Source: Microvirgula aerodenitrificans DSM 15089
Lineage (GTDB): Bacteria > Pseudomonadota > Gammaproteobacteria > Burkholderiales > Aquaspirillaceae
Direction: 5' to 3'
Length of the DNA: 64,000 bases
Assembly: GCF_000620105.1 (NCBI RefSeq)
Contig: NZ_JHVK01000012.1
Location: forward strand, 58,399 to 122,398
The notes beneath the pieces are model-generated. The model was not told the DNA's origin, did no database searches, and saw only the letters and a list, made by a program, of their open reading frames with translations. Of this stretch, positions 17,758-32,067 are shown one piece after another. Position 1 is the first letter of the stretch. The number at the start of each line of letters is the position of its first letter. The translations under genes and the position numbers were made by a program.

Positions 17758-18696
17758 TCAGCGCGGGTCCACCTGCTGCAGGTACGGGGCAACCTTGTTC
17801 AGGAAATGCCGGGCGCACAGTGTGCCGCGCCGGTAATCGCTGTCCAGTTCCCCCGCCGAGCTGCCGACGATGCGGCTGCGCAGCGGCCGGCGCGGCGCGA
17901 TTTCGACGATGCGCAGGTTGCCGGGCGGGTTTTCGATGAATTTCTGCGTATCGACATAGCTCTGCTCGTGCGACTCGAACAGGGCGACCCAGTCGCGGAA
18001 GCGGCTTTTCGCCAGTGCGCCCTGCATGCGCAGGCGCCAGGGCGGCGGTTCCATGACGCCGGCCGGCGTGGTGCGGATGACCACGATCAGGTCGGCGCCA
18101 CGCTGCCAGGCCTCGCGCACCGGGATGGCGTCGCGCACGCCGCCATCGAGATAGGTCACGCCGTTCAGTACCGCGCCGCGCCGGTAGAACAGTGGAACGG
18201 CACTCGATGCCTTGATCGCACCGAGCCAGTCATCCTGCTGCACGCGAAAGTACACCGGGCGGAAATCATCGCTGCGGCAGGCGCACAGCAGCAGCTCACG
18301 CCCTTCCAGCCGGCGGCGCGCCTGTTCAAGATCAAGCGGACAGGACTGGGCAGTGGTGTCCAGCAGCCAGTCCAGGTCGATCAGGTGCCCGCCACGGATA
18401 AAGCGCATCGGGTTGAAGAATTCGCGGCTGGTGGTCAGCCGGGTAATGACGTCGCGTGCATAGCCATGCTGGCCGCACGCATAGGCCGAGACGTTCTGGG
18501 CGCCGGCCGAGGTGCCGATCATCAGCTGGAACGGGAAAAAATCCTGCTTCAGGAAGGTGTCGAGAATGCCGGCAGTGAAAATGCCGCGCTGGCCGCCGCC
18601 TTCGCAGACCAGCGCGATCTTGCGATACGGCAGCGCATCCAGCGGCCCGCCCTGGCCGTGCATGCCGAGGGTGTTGATGCCGAGTTTGTATCCCAT
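17758..18696 (-). CDS. Patatin-like phospholipase family protein
   Basis: This 312-residue protein carries the patatin fold. The oxyanion-hole glycines are in CEGGGQRGIF, the nucleophile Ser in IGTSAGA and the catalytic Asp in YLDGGVRDA. There is no signal peptide or barrel domain, so it is a cytoplasmic esterase or lipase of the YjjU type, not an autotransporter like PlpD. The natural lipid is unknown. I chose the ATG at 18696 with GGGAC upstream; a TTG at 18738 would add 14 unlikely residues. It lies downstream of holA on the same strand, 115 bases away. Confidence 0.88.
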   Translation of the reverse strand: MGYKLGINTLGMHGQGGPLDALPYRKIALVCEGGGQRGIFTAGILDTFLKQDFFPFQLMIGTSAGAQNVSAYACGQHGYARDVITRLTTSREFFNPMRFIRGGHLIDLDWLLDTTAQSCPLDLEQARRRLEGRELLLCACRSDDFRPVYFRVQQDDWLGAIKASSAVPLFYRRGAVLNGVTYLDGGVRDAIPVREAWQRGADLIVVIRTTPAGVMEPPPWRLRMQGALAKSRFRDWVALFESHEQSYVDTQKFIENPPGNLRIVEIAPRRPLRSRIVGSSAGELDSDYRRGTLCARHFLNKVAPYLQQVDPR

Positions 18697-18811
18697 ACTG
18701 CGTCCCGGGGCCGTCGCAAGGGCGCCAGTCCTTATCAAGTAAACGCTTTCAGTCTACCGCCCACCGGACGGGCCCGCGACGCGGAACGGACGAGCGTTCG
18801 CCCGCAGCAGG

Positions 18812-19819
18812 TCAGGGCGTGCGGCTCAGGGCCAGCAGCAGGTGTTCCAGCTTGTCCCACGGGTCGCCGTCACCGGCGCCCTTGATCGCACGGTCGATGT
18901 CGGCACACTGGCCGAGCGCGGTCTGCAGCCTGGCCTGCGACAGCCGGCGCAGCGCCGGTTCGACCAGTCGCTGGCGCTCGCCCCAGATCCGGTTTTCCTT
19001 CATCAGCGCCGCCAGCGGCTTGCCGTCCTTGAGACCGACACGGAGACGGATCAGGCCGCGCAGTTCCTCGGCCACCGACCACAGTGCCAGCACCGGCGCC
19101 TCGCCTTCGGCCTTCAGACCGGCCAGCATGCGCGTGACCCGGGCCACATCGCCGGCCAGCCAGGACTCGGACAGCTTGAACACATCGAAGCGGGCGACAT
19201 TGGCCACCGCGGCCCGCAGTGCGTCCAGATCCAGTTCGCCAGGCGGGTGCAGCAGCGCCAGCTTGTCGATCTCCTGCCGCGCCGCCAGCAGATTGCCTTC
19301 GACCCGGTCAGCCATGAACGCCAGTGCGTCCGGCGTCAGCCTCTGCTGCTGCCGTTCCAGCCGGCGGGCGATCCAGGCCGGCAGCTCGCGCCGTTCGACC
19401 GGCTGCGCGGCCAGCACGATGCCGGCGGCGTCCAGCGCCGAAAACCACTTGCCGCTCATCTGCGCGCGTTCGAGCTTCGGCAGTTGCACCAGCGTCACCG
19501 TGTCTTCGGGCAGCCGGGCGGCAAAGGCTGCCAGCACCGCCCCGCCCTCGGTACCGGGCTTGCCGGACGGGATGCGGATTTCCAGCAACTTGCGGTCGGC
19601 GAACAGCGACACGCTGCTGGCCGCCGCGGTCAGCGACGACCAGTCGAAGCCGCTTTCCACGGTCAGGACTTCGCGCTCCTGGTACCCGTCCTGGCGCGCG
19701 CGGGCACGGATCGCGTCCGCCGCTTCCAGCGCCAGCAGGGTTTCATCACCATGCACGACATACAGCGGTGCGAGCCCGCCGGCCAGCAGCCGGTCGAGCT
19801 CGTCGATACGCTTCTGCAT
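18812..19819 (-). CDS. holA: DNA polymerase III subunit delta
   Basis: This 335-residue subunit of the clamp loader opens the beta sliding clamp. The start MQKRIDELDRLLAGGLAPLYVVHGDETLL fits the HolA N-terminal domain, and WIARRLERQQQRLTPDALAFMADRVEGNL is typical of its AAA+-like lid region. As in other delta subunits, no functional Walker A is seen. The ATG overlaps the stop of lptE by one base (TGATG), so the two are translationally coupled. The leuS-lptE-holA order is common in beta- and gammaproteobacteria. Confidence 0.95.
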   Translation of the reverse strand: MQKRIDELDRLLAGGLAPLYVVHGDETLLALEAADAIRARARQDGYQEREVLTVESGFDWSSLTAAASSVSLFADRKLLEIRIPSGKPGTEGGAVLAAFAARLPEDTVTLVQLPKLERAQMSGKWFSALDAAGIVLAAQPVERRELPAWIARRLERQQQRLTPDALAFMADRVEGNLLAARQEIDKLALLHPPGELDLDALRAAVANVARFDVFKLSESWLAGDVARVTRMLAGLKAEGEAPVLALWSVAEELRGLIRLRVGLKDGKPLAALMKENRIWGERQRLVEPALRRLSQARLQTALGQCADIDRAIKGAGDGDPWDKLEHLLLALSRTP

Positions 19820-20358
19820 CAGCGTTTGGCCGGCGGTGTTGCCACCGGCGCCAGCGGGTCGACCGGCTTCAGTGCAGCGATGCGGTACAGCAGCAGCGTG
19901 GCGGCATCGTCACGCAGCGACTTCCAGACCGTCTGTTCTTCCTCGGCCTTGCCCAGCACCGAGTTGTCGCTGTACGGGAAGGTCCGGTGCACGCGCACGG
20001 TGACCGGTTCGCCATACATGACCTTGTTGCGTTCGAGCGTGACCGTAACCGAGTAGATCAGCCGGTATTCGGCAACCTGACCGGCACGGGTCAGCGCGGA
20101 GGTTTCCTTCTCCTGGTGTTCGCCGGCCACGCGCAGCACGGCCTCGGCGGCCTTGATGTCGTTCACCCGTACCACGTCGGGGCGGAAGGCCAGCTGACGC
20201 ACGATGGACGGGTAAATCTGGCTGCCCGGCGCCACATAGACCGACTTGAACGGCATTTTCATCATTGCCGTGTCTTCCGGACTGCCGCGCAGGTGGAAGC
20301 CGCAGGCAGTCAGGGCCAGCGCGACAAGCGCGACGAATACGGTACGCATGGAAAACAT
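19819..20358 (-). CDS. lptE: LPS-assembly lipoprotein LptE
   Basis: This 179-residue outer-membrane lipoprotein plugs the LptD barrel and helps insert lipopolysaccharide. The signal peptide ends in the lipobox LTAC with the lipidated Cys at residue 19, followed by GFHLRGS, the usual start of mature LptE. The ATG at 20358 has GGGAG six bases upstream; Met4 (20349) is a weaker alternative. It lies between leuS and holA. Its partner gene lptD is 5.3 kb away on the other strand. Confidence 0.94.
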   Translation of the reverse strand: MFSMRTVFVALVALALTACGFHLRGSPEDTAMMKMPFKSVYVAPGSQIYPSIVRQLAFRPDVVRVNDIKAAEAVLRVAGEHQEKETSALTRAGQVAEYRLIYSVTVTLERNKVMYGEPVTVRVHRTFPYSDNSVLGKAEEEQTVWKSLRDDAATLLLYRIAALKPVDPLAPVATPPAKR

Positions 20359-20377
20359 CGGGGCTCCCGGTGAATGG

Positions 20378-20405
20378 GCGCCCCCGTCACTGGCGGCGGG
20401 GGCGC
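20378..20405 (-). other. Strong hairpin between leuS and lptE
   Basis: GCGCCCCCG (20378-20386) pairs perfectly with CGGGGGCGC (20397-20405). There is no T run, and the lptE ribosome site follows within 20 bases on the minus strand. It may be a processing or attenuating element in the leuS-lptE-holA transcript. Confidence 0.55.
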
Positions 20406-20416
20406 GGGGGTCAATC

Positions 20417-23152
<2,736 letters not shown>

Positions 23153-23282
23153 TCAGGAGGTCGATAAACCTCGGCGCAGAGAACGGGCGGCGGCGGACTG
23201 AGGCTGTGCCACACGACCATACCACCTGCGGCGCACGACCGACACCGTGTCGGGTGCAGGGATCGGACCCGGGGCGGACGAT

Positions 23283-25524
<2,242 letters not shown>

Positions 25525-25676
25525 CGGGTGTCCGGAATTGCGGCAAATGGCAAACTGTGCGATTTTACGCAAGATTTTCCACTGTCAGCCGGCATAATTC
25601 GTCGCAGTCCGACGCCAGGTTGCAGATAATGCTCCCATCGCCGGTTTTTCCACCGCAATCCAGTCCGCCCCCGCCC

Positions 25677-27905
25677 ATGCGCATTTTTCGCGTGACCCCG
25701 CTTGTTGCCGCCTTGCTATCCGCATTCGCCGCAGCCGCCGAGCCCGCTCCAGCCACACCGACGACGCCCGCGCAAGCGACCGCCGCCGAACCGGAAACCA
25801 CCGTCACCGCCGACCAGATCGACGGGATCGTCAATGATCGCCTGCATGCCGAAGGCAATGTCGTCGTCGTTCGCGGCGACCAGACCATCGAGTCAGACTG
25901 GCTCGATTACTACCAGGCCAGGGGCCGCGCACTGGCCGGCGACCGGGTCAAGCTGAGCCGCCCGACCGACACCGTCATCGGCCGCGACCTCGACTACGCG
26001 ATGGACGAAAGCCGCGGCGTGCTGTTCGATGCCGACCTGACCCGCACCGACAGCAAGCTGCGCGGCAAGGGCGAGCGCGTCGACATGACCGGCAAGGACA
26101 CCTACAACATTTTCCGTGGCCGCTTCACCACCTGTGACCCCGGCCGCGACGACTGGTACATCAACGCCCGCGATATCGACCTCGACTACACCACCAATGT
26201 CGGTACCGCCCGCAACGGTTACTTCGAGTTCCAGGGCGTGCCCATCCTGTGGACGCCGTATCTCGACTTCCCGCTCAGCAATGAGCGCAAGTCCGGCCTG
26301 CTGATGCCGACCTTCCGCTACGATTCCGGCAACGGCCTCGATTTCACGCTGCCGTACTACTGGAATATCGCACCGAACATGGATGCGACGCTGACGCCGC
26401 GCCTGATCGCCAATCGCGGCCTGCAGCTGGGCGGTGAATTCCGCTACCTGCAGCCGGGCTACAGCGGCAGCATTGCGGCTGAAGTGCTCGACGACCGGAA
26501 GGAAGGTCAGACGCGCGACTATCTGTCCATCCGCCACAACCAGCAGCTGACACCGGAACTGAATCTGGCGATCAACTACAACCACGCCAGCGACAGCAAC
26601 TACTTCCGCGACCTCGGCAGCGGCCGTTTTGCCGTGGCCGACAACATCAACCTGCTGCAGGACGTGTCGCTGTACTGGAATCCGGGCTGGGGCAGCTGGA
26701 CCCTGCGTGCACAGAAATACCAGACGCTGCAGGACCCGGCCGCCCCGGTCGATCCGCCGTACCAGCGCATGCCGCAACTGCTGTTCACCACCGGCACGGA
26801 CGCGAATATCGGCCTCGGTACCCCGCTGAACCTGAAATTCGATTCGGAATTCGTCAGCTTTGCCCACCCGACCAAGCAGGAAGGCGAGCGCTTCATCGCC
26901 TACCCGTCGGTATCGCTGCCGCTGACCAGCAGCTGGGGTTACGTCACACCGAAGTTCGGTGTGCACTACACCGACTACAGCCTGAACAGCCGCTCCGGCA
27001 CCGACCAGGAACAGGGCAACGCATCGCGCACGCTGCCGATCGTCAGCCTGGATTCGGGCATGTATTTCGAACGGCCATTGAATCTGTTCGGCCGCGACAT
27101 GGTGCAGACGCTTGAGCCGCGGCTGTACTACGTGAACATCCCGTATCGCGACCAGTCGAAACTGCCGGTGTTCGACACCACGGAAAACACGTTCGACTTC
27201 GCGCAGATCTTTACCGAAAACCGCTTTACCGGCGGCGACCGCATCAACGATGCCAACCAGGTCACCTTCGGTGCGACCACGCGCTTTCTCGATCCCGAAA
27301 ATGGCATCGAGCGCCTGCGCTTCGGCCTGGCCGGCCGCTACTCGTTCATCGACCAGCGCGTGACGCTGCCCGGTGGCACCGCGCCGCAGAAGGGGCTGTC
27401 GGACGTACTCGGCACCATCGGCGGCGACCTGAACCGCCGCACGTCGGTCGAAGCCAACTACCAGTGGAACAACACGCTGAAGGAAGCCGAGCGCTACAGC
27501 ACCGGCATCCGCTACTCGCCCGATCCGGACCGGGTCGCGTCGCTGCGCTACCGCTACGACCGCCAGGTCCAGGTCGGCTCCCAGGTGTATGAAAACCAGC
27601 GCCAGATCGACCTCGGCGTCATGTGGCCGATCGCCCCGCGCTGGTATGGCGTGGCACGGGAAAACTACTCGCTGACCGACAGCACGCCGCTGGAACACCT
27701 GGCCGGCGTCGAATACCGTGCCGGCTGCTGGGCAGCGCGCTTCGTGGTCCAGCACTATGTATCCAGCCTGAACGACACCAAGACCAGCTATTTCTTCCAG
27801 CTGGAGTTGGCGGAATTCGGCCGCCTGGGCAACAATCCCCTCGATGCACTCAAGCTGGCCATCCCTGGCTATACCGAGTCAAACAAGAACGCTATCCTCC
27901 AATGA
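25677..27905 (+). CDS. lptD: LPS-assembly protein LptD
   Basis: This 742-residue outer-membrane protein moves lipopolysaccharide to the cell surface. A signal peptide (1-22) and a Pro/Ala/Thr-rich stretch are followed by the periplasmic OstA/jellyroll domain (about 45-175) and a large C-terminal barrel. Only two cysteines occur in the whole protein, in TTCDPGRDDW and in AGCWAARF, so a single disulfide links jellyroll and barrel, in place of the two of E. coli. I chose the ATG at 25677 because it begins the signal peptide; 25629 is possible. The stop overlaps the start of surA (ATGA). Confidence 0.95.
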   Translation: MRIFRVTPLVAALLSAFAAAAEPAPATPTTPAQATAAEPETTVTADQIDGIVNDRLHAEGNVVVVRGDQTIESDWLDYYQARGRALAGDRVKLSRPTDTVIGRDLDYAMDESRGVLFDADLTRTDSKLRGKGERVDMTGKDTYNIFRGRFTTCDPGRDDWYINARDIDLDYTTNVGTARNGYFEFQGVPILWTPYLDFPLSNERKSGLLMPTFRYDSGNGLDFTLPYYWNIAPNMDATLTPRLIANRGLQLGGEFRYLQPGYSGSIAAEVLDDRKEGQTRDYLSIRHNQQLTPELNLAINYNHASDSNYFRDLGSGRFAVADNINLLQDVSLYWNPGWGSWTLRAQKYQTLQDPAAPVDPPYQRMPQLLFTTGTDANIGLGTPLNLKFDSEFVSFAHPTKQEGERFIAYPSVSLPLTSSWGYVTPKFGVHYTDYSLNSRSGTDQEQGNASRTLPIVSLDSGMYFERPLNLFGRDMVQTLEPRLYYVNIPYRDQSKLPVFDTTENTFDFAQIFTENRFTGGDRINDANQVTFGATTRFLDPENGIERLRFGLAGRYSFIDQRVTLPGGTAPQKGLSDVLGTIGGDLNRRTSVEANYQWNNTLKEAERYSTGIRYSPDPDRVASLRYRYDRQVQVGSQVYENQRQIDLGVMWPIAPRWYGVARENYSLTDSTPLEHLAGVEYRAGCWAARFVVQHYVSSLNDTKTSYFFQLELAEFGRLGNNPLDALKLAIPGYTESNKNAILQ

Positions 27906-29203
27906 ACCTTCGACCGCTCCTCCGCCCCTCCGCCCTGATCCTGGCCGCCAGTCTGCTGGCGCAGCCTGCGCTCGCCGCCGCCGAAGTCCGCACCGCCGAC
28001 CGTATCGTCGCGGTCGTGAACAAGGGCGTCATCACCCAGCGGCAGTTGTCCGCCCGGGTGGCCGAGGCGGTGCAGCAGCTGAAGAAACAGAATGTGCCGC
28101 TGCCTGCCGACGCCGTGCTGGAACAGCAAGTGCTGGACCGCATGGTCAACGAGGAAGTGCTGCTGCAGTACGCGACCAACAATGGCATCCGCATCGACGA
28201 CAACGAGCTCGACCGGGTGATCGACCGTCTGGCGCAGCAGAACAAGCTGACCACGGCGCAGTTCCGCGACAAGCTCAAGCAGAGCGGGACCAGCGAGCAG
28301 GCCTTCCGCGAGACCCTGCGCAAGCAGGTCATGATCGACCGCCTGCGCGAACGCGAAGTCGACAGCAAGGTGTTCGTGTCCGACAGCGAAGTCGATGCCG
28401 TACTGAAGAGCGCCGTCAATGCCAGCCGCACCGAATACCGGCTGGCCCATATCCTCGTCTCGCTGCCGGACCAGGCCAATCCGCAGGACATCGCCAAGAA
28501 ACAGGCGCGTGCCAATGAGGCGATCGCCCTGCTGCAGGCCGGCAAGCCGTTCGCCCAGGTTGCCGCCTCGTTCTCCGATGCCGGCGATGCCCTCAGCGGC
28601 GGCGAACTCGGCTGGCGCAGCGCAGCCCGCCTGCCGGCACCGTTCGTCGCGGCCATCGACCCGTTGCAGGTCGGCCAGCACACGCCGATCCTGCGTTCTG
28701 CCAACGGCCTGCACATCCTGAAGCTCGAGGAAAAGCGCACCCGCGGCCAGGCGCAGATGGTCGAGCAGACCAGCGTCGCCCATATCCTGGTGCGTACCAA
28801 CGAGGCGGTCAGCGAACAGGATGCCAAGAACCGCATCCTGCAGATCCGCGACCGCATCCAGAAGGGCATGCCGTTCGCCGAAGCCGCCAAGCTCTACTCC
28901 GAGGATGGCAGTGCCGCGCGCGGTGGCGAACTGGGCTGGGTCAACCCCGGCGACATGGTGCCCGATTTCGAGCGCGCCTATCAGGCGCTGAAGCCGGGTC
29001 AGTTGTCCGAACCGGTCCGCACCCAGTTCGGCTGGCACCTGATCCAGATCGCCGGTTCGCGCCAGCAGGACGTCGGCAATGAGCGCGAGCGCAACGAAGT
29101 CCGCCAGGAACTGCGCGCCCGCAAGGCCGAACAGGCCTACGCCGACTGGATGCGTCAGCTGCGCGACTCGGCCTATGTCCAGGAACGCCTGCAGGAACAC
29201 TGA
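27902..29203 (+). CDS. surA: Periplasmic chaperone and peptidyl-prolyl isomerase SurA
   Basis: This 433-residue periplasmic protein guides outer-membrane barrels such as LptD to the assembly machine. A signal peptide (ending ALA|AAEV) precedes the SurA N-terminal chaperone domain, starting VDRIVAVVNKGVIT-like. Two parvulin domains begin at RLAHILVSLP (about 180) and SVAHILVRTNE (about 290), and a short C-terminal helix completes the chaperone module. The start overlaps the lptD stop by four bases, so translation is coupled, matching the functional tie. Confidence 0.95.
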   Translation: MNLRPLLRPSALILAASLLAQPALAAAEVRTADRIVAVVNKGVITQRQLSARVAEAVQQLKKQNVPLPADAVLEQQVLDRMVNEEVLLQYATNNGIRIDDNELDRVIDRLAQQNKLTTAQFRDKLKQSGTSEQAFRETLRKQVMIDRLREREVDSKVFVSDSEVDAVLKSAVNASRTEYRLAHILVSLPDQANPQDIAKKQARANEAIALLQAGKPFAQVAASFSDAGDALSGGELGWRSAARLPAPFVAAIDPLQVGQHTPILRSANGLHILKLEEKRTRGQAQMVEQTSVAHILVRTNEAVSEQDAKNRILQIRDRIQKGMPFAEAAKLYSEDGSAARGGELGWVNPGDMVPDFERAYQALKPGQLSEPVRTQFGWHLIQIAGSRQQDVGNERERNEVRQELRARKAEQAYADWMRQLRDSAYVQERLQEH

Positions 29204-29218
29204 TCGGCGCGCACGAAC

Positions 29219-29557
29219 ATGACCCTTCGCCCCGGCCTGCTGTACCCGGCGCTGCTTGCCGCGCTGCTCGCCGCGCCGGCGGCGAAGGCAGCCGGCGTCG
29301 ACCGCTACCGCTGCGACAACGGCGTCCGCTTCACCGTGCGCGACATGCCGCTGGACCTGTCCGGCCTGACCCGTGTCGATCTGCGCTACCGTGATCGCCA
29401 CTACCTGCTGACGCCGGTGGCATCCGAACAGGGCAACCGTTTCGAGAATGCCCAGCTGGTCTGGCAATGGCAGACGGACCCTCCGGGCAGCGCCCTGTTC
29501 TGGCGCGGCGCGGATGGTGAACACCGCTTTGCCGAGAATTGCCGCCAGATCGGCTGA
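29219..29557 (+). CDS. Small secreted protein of unknown function (MliC-like?)
   Basis: This 112-residue protein has a clear signal peptide (about 1-24) and a mature part of about 88 residues with two cysteines, in YRCDNGV and AENCRQIG. The Y-x-C-x-x-G start, the charged beta-rich body and the C-terminal Cys resemble membrane-bound lysozyme inhibitors of the MliC fold, but no lipobox is present and I cannot confirm the family. It begins 15 bases after surA in the same direction and is likely co-transcribed. Confidence 0.65.
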   Translation: MTLRPGLLYPALLAALLAAPAAKAAGVDRYRCDNGVRFTVRDMPLDLSGLTRVDLRYRDRHYLLTPVASEQGNRFENAQLVWQWQTDPPGSALFWRGADGEHRFAENCRQIG

Positions 29558-29670
29558 TATACTGCCTCCCATACCCACGTCCGGCCGCGCGCCGGACGTT
29601 CGCATTCATTGCTTGCCATGCTGATTCCCACCCTTGCTGCGGGAACCAGTCCATTACCCGGGATCCCATC

Positions 29671-30414
29671 ATGGAAGACACCGACAAGATCCGCCTGTCC
29701 AAGCGCATGTCCGAACTGGGCCTGTGCTCGCGTCGCGAGGCGGACGACTACATTGCCCGCGGTCTGGTTCGCGTTGACGGCGTCGTCGTCAGCGAGCTGG
29801 GCAGCAAGGTATTTCCGAACCAGCGCATCGACCTCGACCGCGTGGCCAGCGAGGCACAGGCGGCGCGGGTGACCGTGCTGATCAACAAGCCGATCGGCTA
29901 TGTGTCCGGCCAGGCGGAAAAAGGTTACCAGCCCGCCGCCGCGCTGATCCTGCCGGCCAATCTGTGGGAAGGTGACGCCAGTCGCCAGACCTTCCGGCGC
30001 GAGCACCTGCAGGGTCTGGCACCGGCCGGCCGGCTCGACATCGACTCGACCGGCCTGCTGGTGCTGACCCAGGACGGCCGCATCGCCCGGCAGTTGATCG
30101 GCGAGGACTCGCCGGTGGACAAGGAATACCTGGTCCGGGTCGAAGGCCGCCTGAATGCCGACGGCCTGCGCCTGCTGAACCACGGCCTGTCGCTCGATGG
30201 CGAGGCACTGAAGCCGGCACGGGTGTGGTGGCAGAATCGCGACCAGTTGCGCTTCGTGCTGAACGAGGGCAAGAAGCGCCAGATCCGTCGCATGTGCGAA
30301 CTGGTCGGCCTGCGGGTGGTCGGCCTCAAGCGCGTGCGCATCGGCAAGGTACTGCTCGGTGACCTGCCGCTCGGCCAGTGGCGCTACCTAGCCCCCGGCG
30401 AACGCTTCTGGTAG
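29671..30414 (+). CDS. rRNA pseudouridine synthase, RsuA/RluF family
   Basis: This 247-residue enzyme has an N-terminal S4 RNA-binding domain (about 5-55, with RMSELGLCSRREADDYIARG) and a catalytic domain with the Asp motif GRLDIDSTGLLVLT. A second typical motif is LNEGKKRQIRRMCELVGLRV. The site is probably U2604 or U2605 of 23S rRNA, but RluB, RluF and RsuA types cannot be told apart by eye; the short length favours RluF. I chose the ATG at 29671 because MEDTDKIRLSKRM leads straight into the S4 domain. Confidence 0.88.
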   Translation: MEDTDKIRLSKRMSELGLCSRREADDYIARGLVRVDGVVVSELGSKVFPNQRIDLDRVASEAQAARVTVLINKPIGYVSGQAEKGYQPAAALILPANLWEGDASRQTFRREHLQGLAPAGRLDIDSTGLLVLTQDGRIARQLIGEDSPVDKEYLVRVEGRLNADGLRLLNHGLSLDGEALKPARVWWQNRDQLRFVLNEGKKRQIRRMCELVGLRVVGLKRVRIGKVLLGDLPLGQWRYLAPGERFW

Positions 30415-30423
30415 CAGCCGGCG

Positions 30424-30579
30424 TCAGCGCGGGCGCAATACCCAGGCCAGCACCAGCAGACCGCCGGCCAGAACCGGCCGGCGCGCCCGCAGGGCCCGGC
30501 GGCTGATCGCCAGCAGGCCCAGCCGCAGCACGGTCCGCCCCCGGCCATGCAGCAGGCGGTAGCGCGGCGCCGGCTTCAC
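30424..30579 (-). CDS. Small arginine-rich hydrophobic protein coupled to the DUF2252 gene
   Basis: This 51-residue frame starts with GTG at 30579, overlapping the stop of the DUF2252 gene as GTGA. The product has an Arg-rich N-terminal half (RRALRARRP) and one hydrophobic stretch, VLAGGLLVLAWVL, near the end, so it could be a small membrane protein with its basic part in the cytoplasm. Four-base overlap and codon use in high-GC positions favour a real gene, but no homologue is known to me. Confidence 0.45.
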   Translation of the reverse strand: MKPAPRYRLLHGRGRTVLRLGLLAISRRALRARRPVLAGGLLVLAWVLRPR

Positions 30580-31988
30580 AGCGCCCCCGTTTTCAGCGGG
30601 TCGCCGGTGTCGATCGAAATCCGCCCTTGCTGGACCGCCTGCCGGTACGCATCGTAATCGGCCTCCACCTGGTCGGCATAGCCGTGCGCGTACCGCACCA
30701 GCGCATCGACCAGCACCGCGCTCTGACCAAAGTAGCCGGCAATTTCCGCAGCCCGACCGCTGGACTTCGCATGCGCGCGCGCCAGCGTGCGGGCACAGAC
30801 CCGGCCGTACGCTTCCAGCGTGCCGGCATCCATCTCGGCCAGCGACACCGAGGTTTTCATGTCACGCAGCTGCCGCACATAGAAGTGCCGTCCGGCCGGG
30901 CCCGTGGTCCAGCCGAGGAACACATCGCTGGCCGCCTGCATCAGCCGCTGGCCGGACACCACCCGCTCCCCCTCATGACTGAAGGCAGAGCGGCCGGTAT
31001 GACCTTCCAGCACCGACGGTCTGGCCTCCTTGATCTGCAGGAACAGCGGCTCGTCGCCATCGTCCTGCAGCAGCATCACCAGGCAGCGGGTACCGACACT
31101 GCCGACCCCGACCACCTTGAATGCCATGTCTTCCATGCGGAACCGTGACAACAGCGCACGACGATCGTCGATCAGCGTGGCCAGGTAGTCCGCCATCATC
31201 GGCTCGACCATCGCCTGCCAGTTGCCGGAGGCCAGCCAGCTGTCGTCATTCGGCAGCAGCGAACCGTCGTCATGGGTATGGAACAGTGTCGGCGGCATTT
31301 CCTTGAACCGCAGCATGCCATTTTCGACGGTGGTGATCTTCGGCAGCAGTTTTTCATTGGTACGGCCGACCGCCTGCTGCGCCAGCTTGTTGAGTCGCTT
31401 CTTCAGCGCCGGGTCGTCCTCGACCCGCTGCTGCAGCATGTCCATCGACACCCGGTCGTACCAGACCGCCATCGCCCCCATGCCGGTCGCACGGTGAACA
31501 AAGGCCTGGTAGTTGGTGGTGGCCGCCCGGACAGCCGCCTCGATGGTAGCCGCGGAAAAGCCCTGTTCGCGCCCGGCCAGCACCAGGCTGACCAGCAGGC
31601 GCTTCAGATCCCATTCCCATGGTGCGGGATGGGTTTCATCGAAATCGTTGATGTCGAACAGCAGGTTGCGTTCCGGCGAGGCGAAAAAGCCGAAATTCAT
31701 CAGATGGGCATCGCCACAGGCCTGAACGATGATGCCGCTGTCCGGCCCGGCGGCGAGATCGGCGGCCTGGATCAGCGACACGCCCCGGAAGAAGGCAAAC
31801 GGCGACGCCAGCATGCGCTGGTAACGCAACGGCACCAGCGCCGGCACCCGCCCCTGGCTGGATGCCTCGATCATGGCGACCGGATCACGCGCCGCGGCCA
31901 GCGACAGTTCGCCATGGCTGCGGCGCGGGGTGAAGCGGCGTTGCGTCTTGCCATCGACATAGCGCTGCTGGGAACGGGAAAGCGTCAT
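30576..31988 (-). CDS. DUF2252 family protein
   Basis: This 470-residue cytoplasmic protein belongs to DUF2252, a family with remote kinase-like (aminoglycoside phosphotransferase-like) features. Typical segments are FFRGVSLIQAADLA, ACGDAHLMNFGFFASPERN, LLFDINDFDETHPAPWEWD and VGVGSVGTRCLV. GDAHLMNFG and DINDFDE resemble a catalytic loop and a metal site, but activity is not established for the family. It has its own upstream region of 79 bases after proA and carries a small coupled ORF at its 3' end. Confidence 0.85.
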   Translation of the reverse strand: MTLSRSQQRYVDGKTQRRFTPRRSHGELSLAAARDPVAMIEASSQGRVPALVPLRYQRMLASPFAFFRGVSLIQAADLAAGPDSGIIVQACGDAHLMNFGFFASPERNLLFDINDFDETHPAPWEWDLKRLLVSLVLAGREQGFSAATIEAAVRAATTNYQAFVHRATGMGAMAVWYDRVSMDMLQQRVEDDPALKKRLNKLAQQAVGRTNEKLLPKITTVENGMLRFKEMPPTLFHTHDDGSLLPNDDSWLASGNWQAMVEPMMADYLATLIDDRRALLSRFRMEDMAFKVVGVGSVGTRCLVMLLQDDGDEPLFLQIKEARPSVLEGHTGRSAFSHEGERVVSGQRLMQAASDVFLGWTTGPAGRHFYVRQLRDMKTSVSLAEMDAGTLEAYGRVCARTLARAHAKSSGRAAEIAGYFGQSAVLVDALVRYAHGYADQVEADYDAYRQAVQQGRISIDTGDPLKTGAL

Positions 31989-32028
31989 GGCGAAACTCCG
32001 CGGGCAGGACGAACGTATTCAGGATAGT

Positions 32029-32052
32029 GGCTGGCCGGACACCCGGCCAGCC
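32029..32052 (-). terminator. Hairpin downstream of proA
   Basis: GGCTGGCCGG (32029-32038) pairs perfectly with CCGGCCAGCC (32043-32052). It lies just after the proA stop on the minus strand, without a clear T run, so termination would be weak or Rho-assisted. Confidence 0.45.
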
Positions 32053-32067
32053 CGGTCATGCCGTCTC

